Shown: positions 63,928 through 64,000 of the stretch, one piece after another
Numbering within the stretch: position 1 is the stretch's first letter
Layout of the letters: each line of letters opens with the position of its first letter
Assembly: GCA_027485995.1 (NCBI GenBank)
Contig: JAIXPW010000150.1
Coordinates: 1-64,000 of the forward strand
Length of the DNA: 64,000 nucleotides
Direction: 5' to 3'
DNA from: Verrucomicrobiaceae bacterium
Lineage (GTDB): Bacteria > Verrucomicrobiota > Verrucomicrobiia > Verrucomicrobiales > Akkermansiaceae
Program-made: the position numbers and the translations under genes
Notes under the pieces: generated by a model
Seen by the model: only the letters and a program-made list of their open reading frames with translations
What the model was told of the DNA's origin: nothing
Database searches by the model: none

Positions 63928-64000
63928 CGAGAGACCGCGAAGGAGTCCAAGCTCGTCAAGGTCAACCGCACGAATCCGGCAGTCGCCGACAAATGATCGC
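63928..64000. other. right-edge non-coding stretch
   Basis: No gene, repeat or hairpin is supported in the last 73 bases. Confidence 0.3.

Overview
The window is GC-rich chromosomal DNA from a Gram-negative bacterium, most likely a member of Verrucomicrobiota (Verrucomicrobiaceae type). This is inferred from a PVC-type haem-binding CxxCH protein with HEAT repeats, two PEP-CTERM proteins, a giant secreted protein ending in a DYDNDGVQNLVEYALGTDP segment, a CE15-like esterase, lpxI and a beta-barrel porin. No rRNA is present, so the assignment rests on gene content.

Layout. At 1-7.2 kb the 5' part of rpsM diverges from a MoxR / DUF58 / BatA-like / VWA operon. That operon is interrupted by a 429-bp element: a four-helix-bundle gene between perfect 33-bp inverted repeats. 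At 7.3-13.0 kb lie a UvrD-type helicase, a YugP-like membrane metallopeptidase and a natural fusion of an MBL-fold exonuclease with an ATP-dependent DNA ligase. At 13.0-16.3 kb there is a VapBC pair, then an accessory stretch with small orphan genes, an attC-like recombination site and two copies of a 123-bp palindromic repeat. At 16.3-31.1 kb there are mostly housekeeping genes (polA, an Opp-type ATPase, msrB, a second toxin-antitoxin pair, guaA, guaB, a HAD phosphatase, UDP-glucose pyrophosphorylase, a CE15-like esterase, rpoN). At 31-40 kb is a patchwork: an AT-rich orphan gene between two direct repeats, a PEP-CTERM protein, an alginate-export-type porin, katG and a minus-strand string of small orphan genes with a second attC-like site. 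At 39.6-46.5 kb lie lpxI, tRNA-Leu(CAA), the haem-binding protein, an HNH nuclease, phoU and pstB. From 46.8 to 54.8 kb one gene encodes a ~2660-residue secreted multidomain protein with a phytase-like C-terminal domain. At 54.8-64 kb are a LysR regulator divergent from a three-gene operon, a PEP-CTERM protein, a DUF47-Pit phosphate transporter and an ECF sigma / anti-sigma / PDZ operon beside a secreted metallopeptidase.

How the parts work together. phoU-pstB, the giant phytase-like protein and DUF47-Pit make a phosphate-acquisition neighbourhood. MoxR-DUF58-BatA-VWA is the usual chaperone/VWA module. The ECF operon looks like an envelope-stress unit.

Most unusual content. (1) Degenerate arrays with a 7-bp period occur about ten times, usually 4-5 units each. 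They flank the four-helix-bundle gene as perfect inverted repeats, sit at gene boundaries, and are inserted twice in frame inside polA. (2) attC-like sites adjoin small orphan genes with no integrase in view. (3) A dispersed ~120-bp palindromic repeat is present in six copies. (4) The heptamer CTAACAG is strikingly enriched on both strands, often through rare codons. All counts were made by eye.
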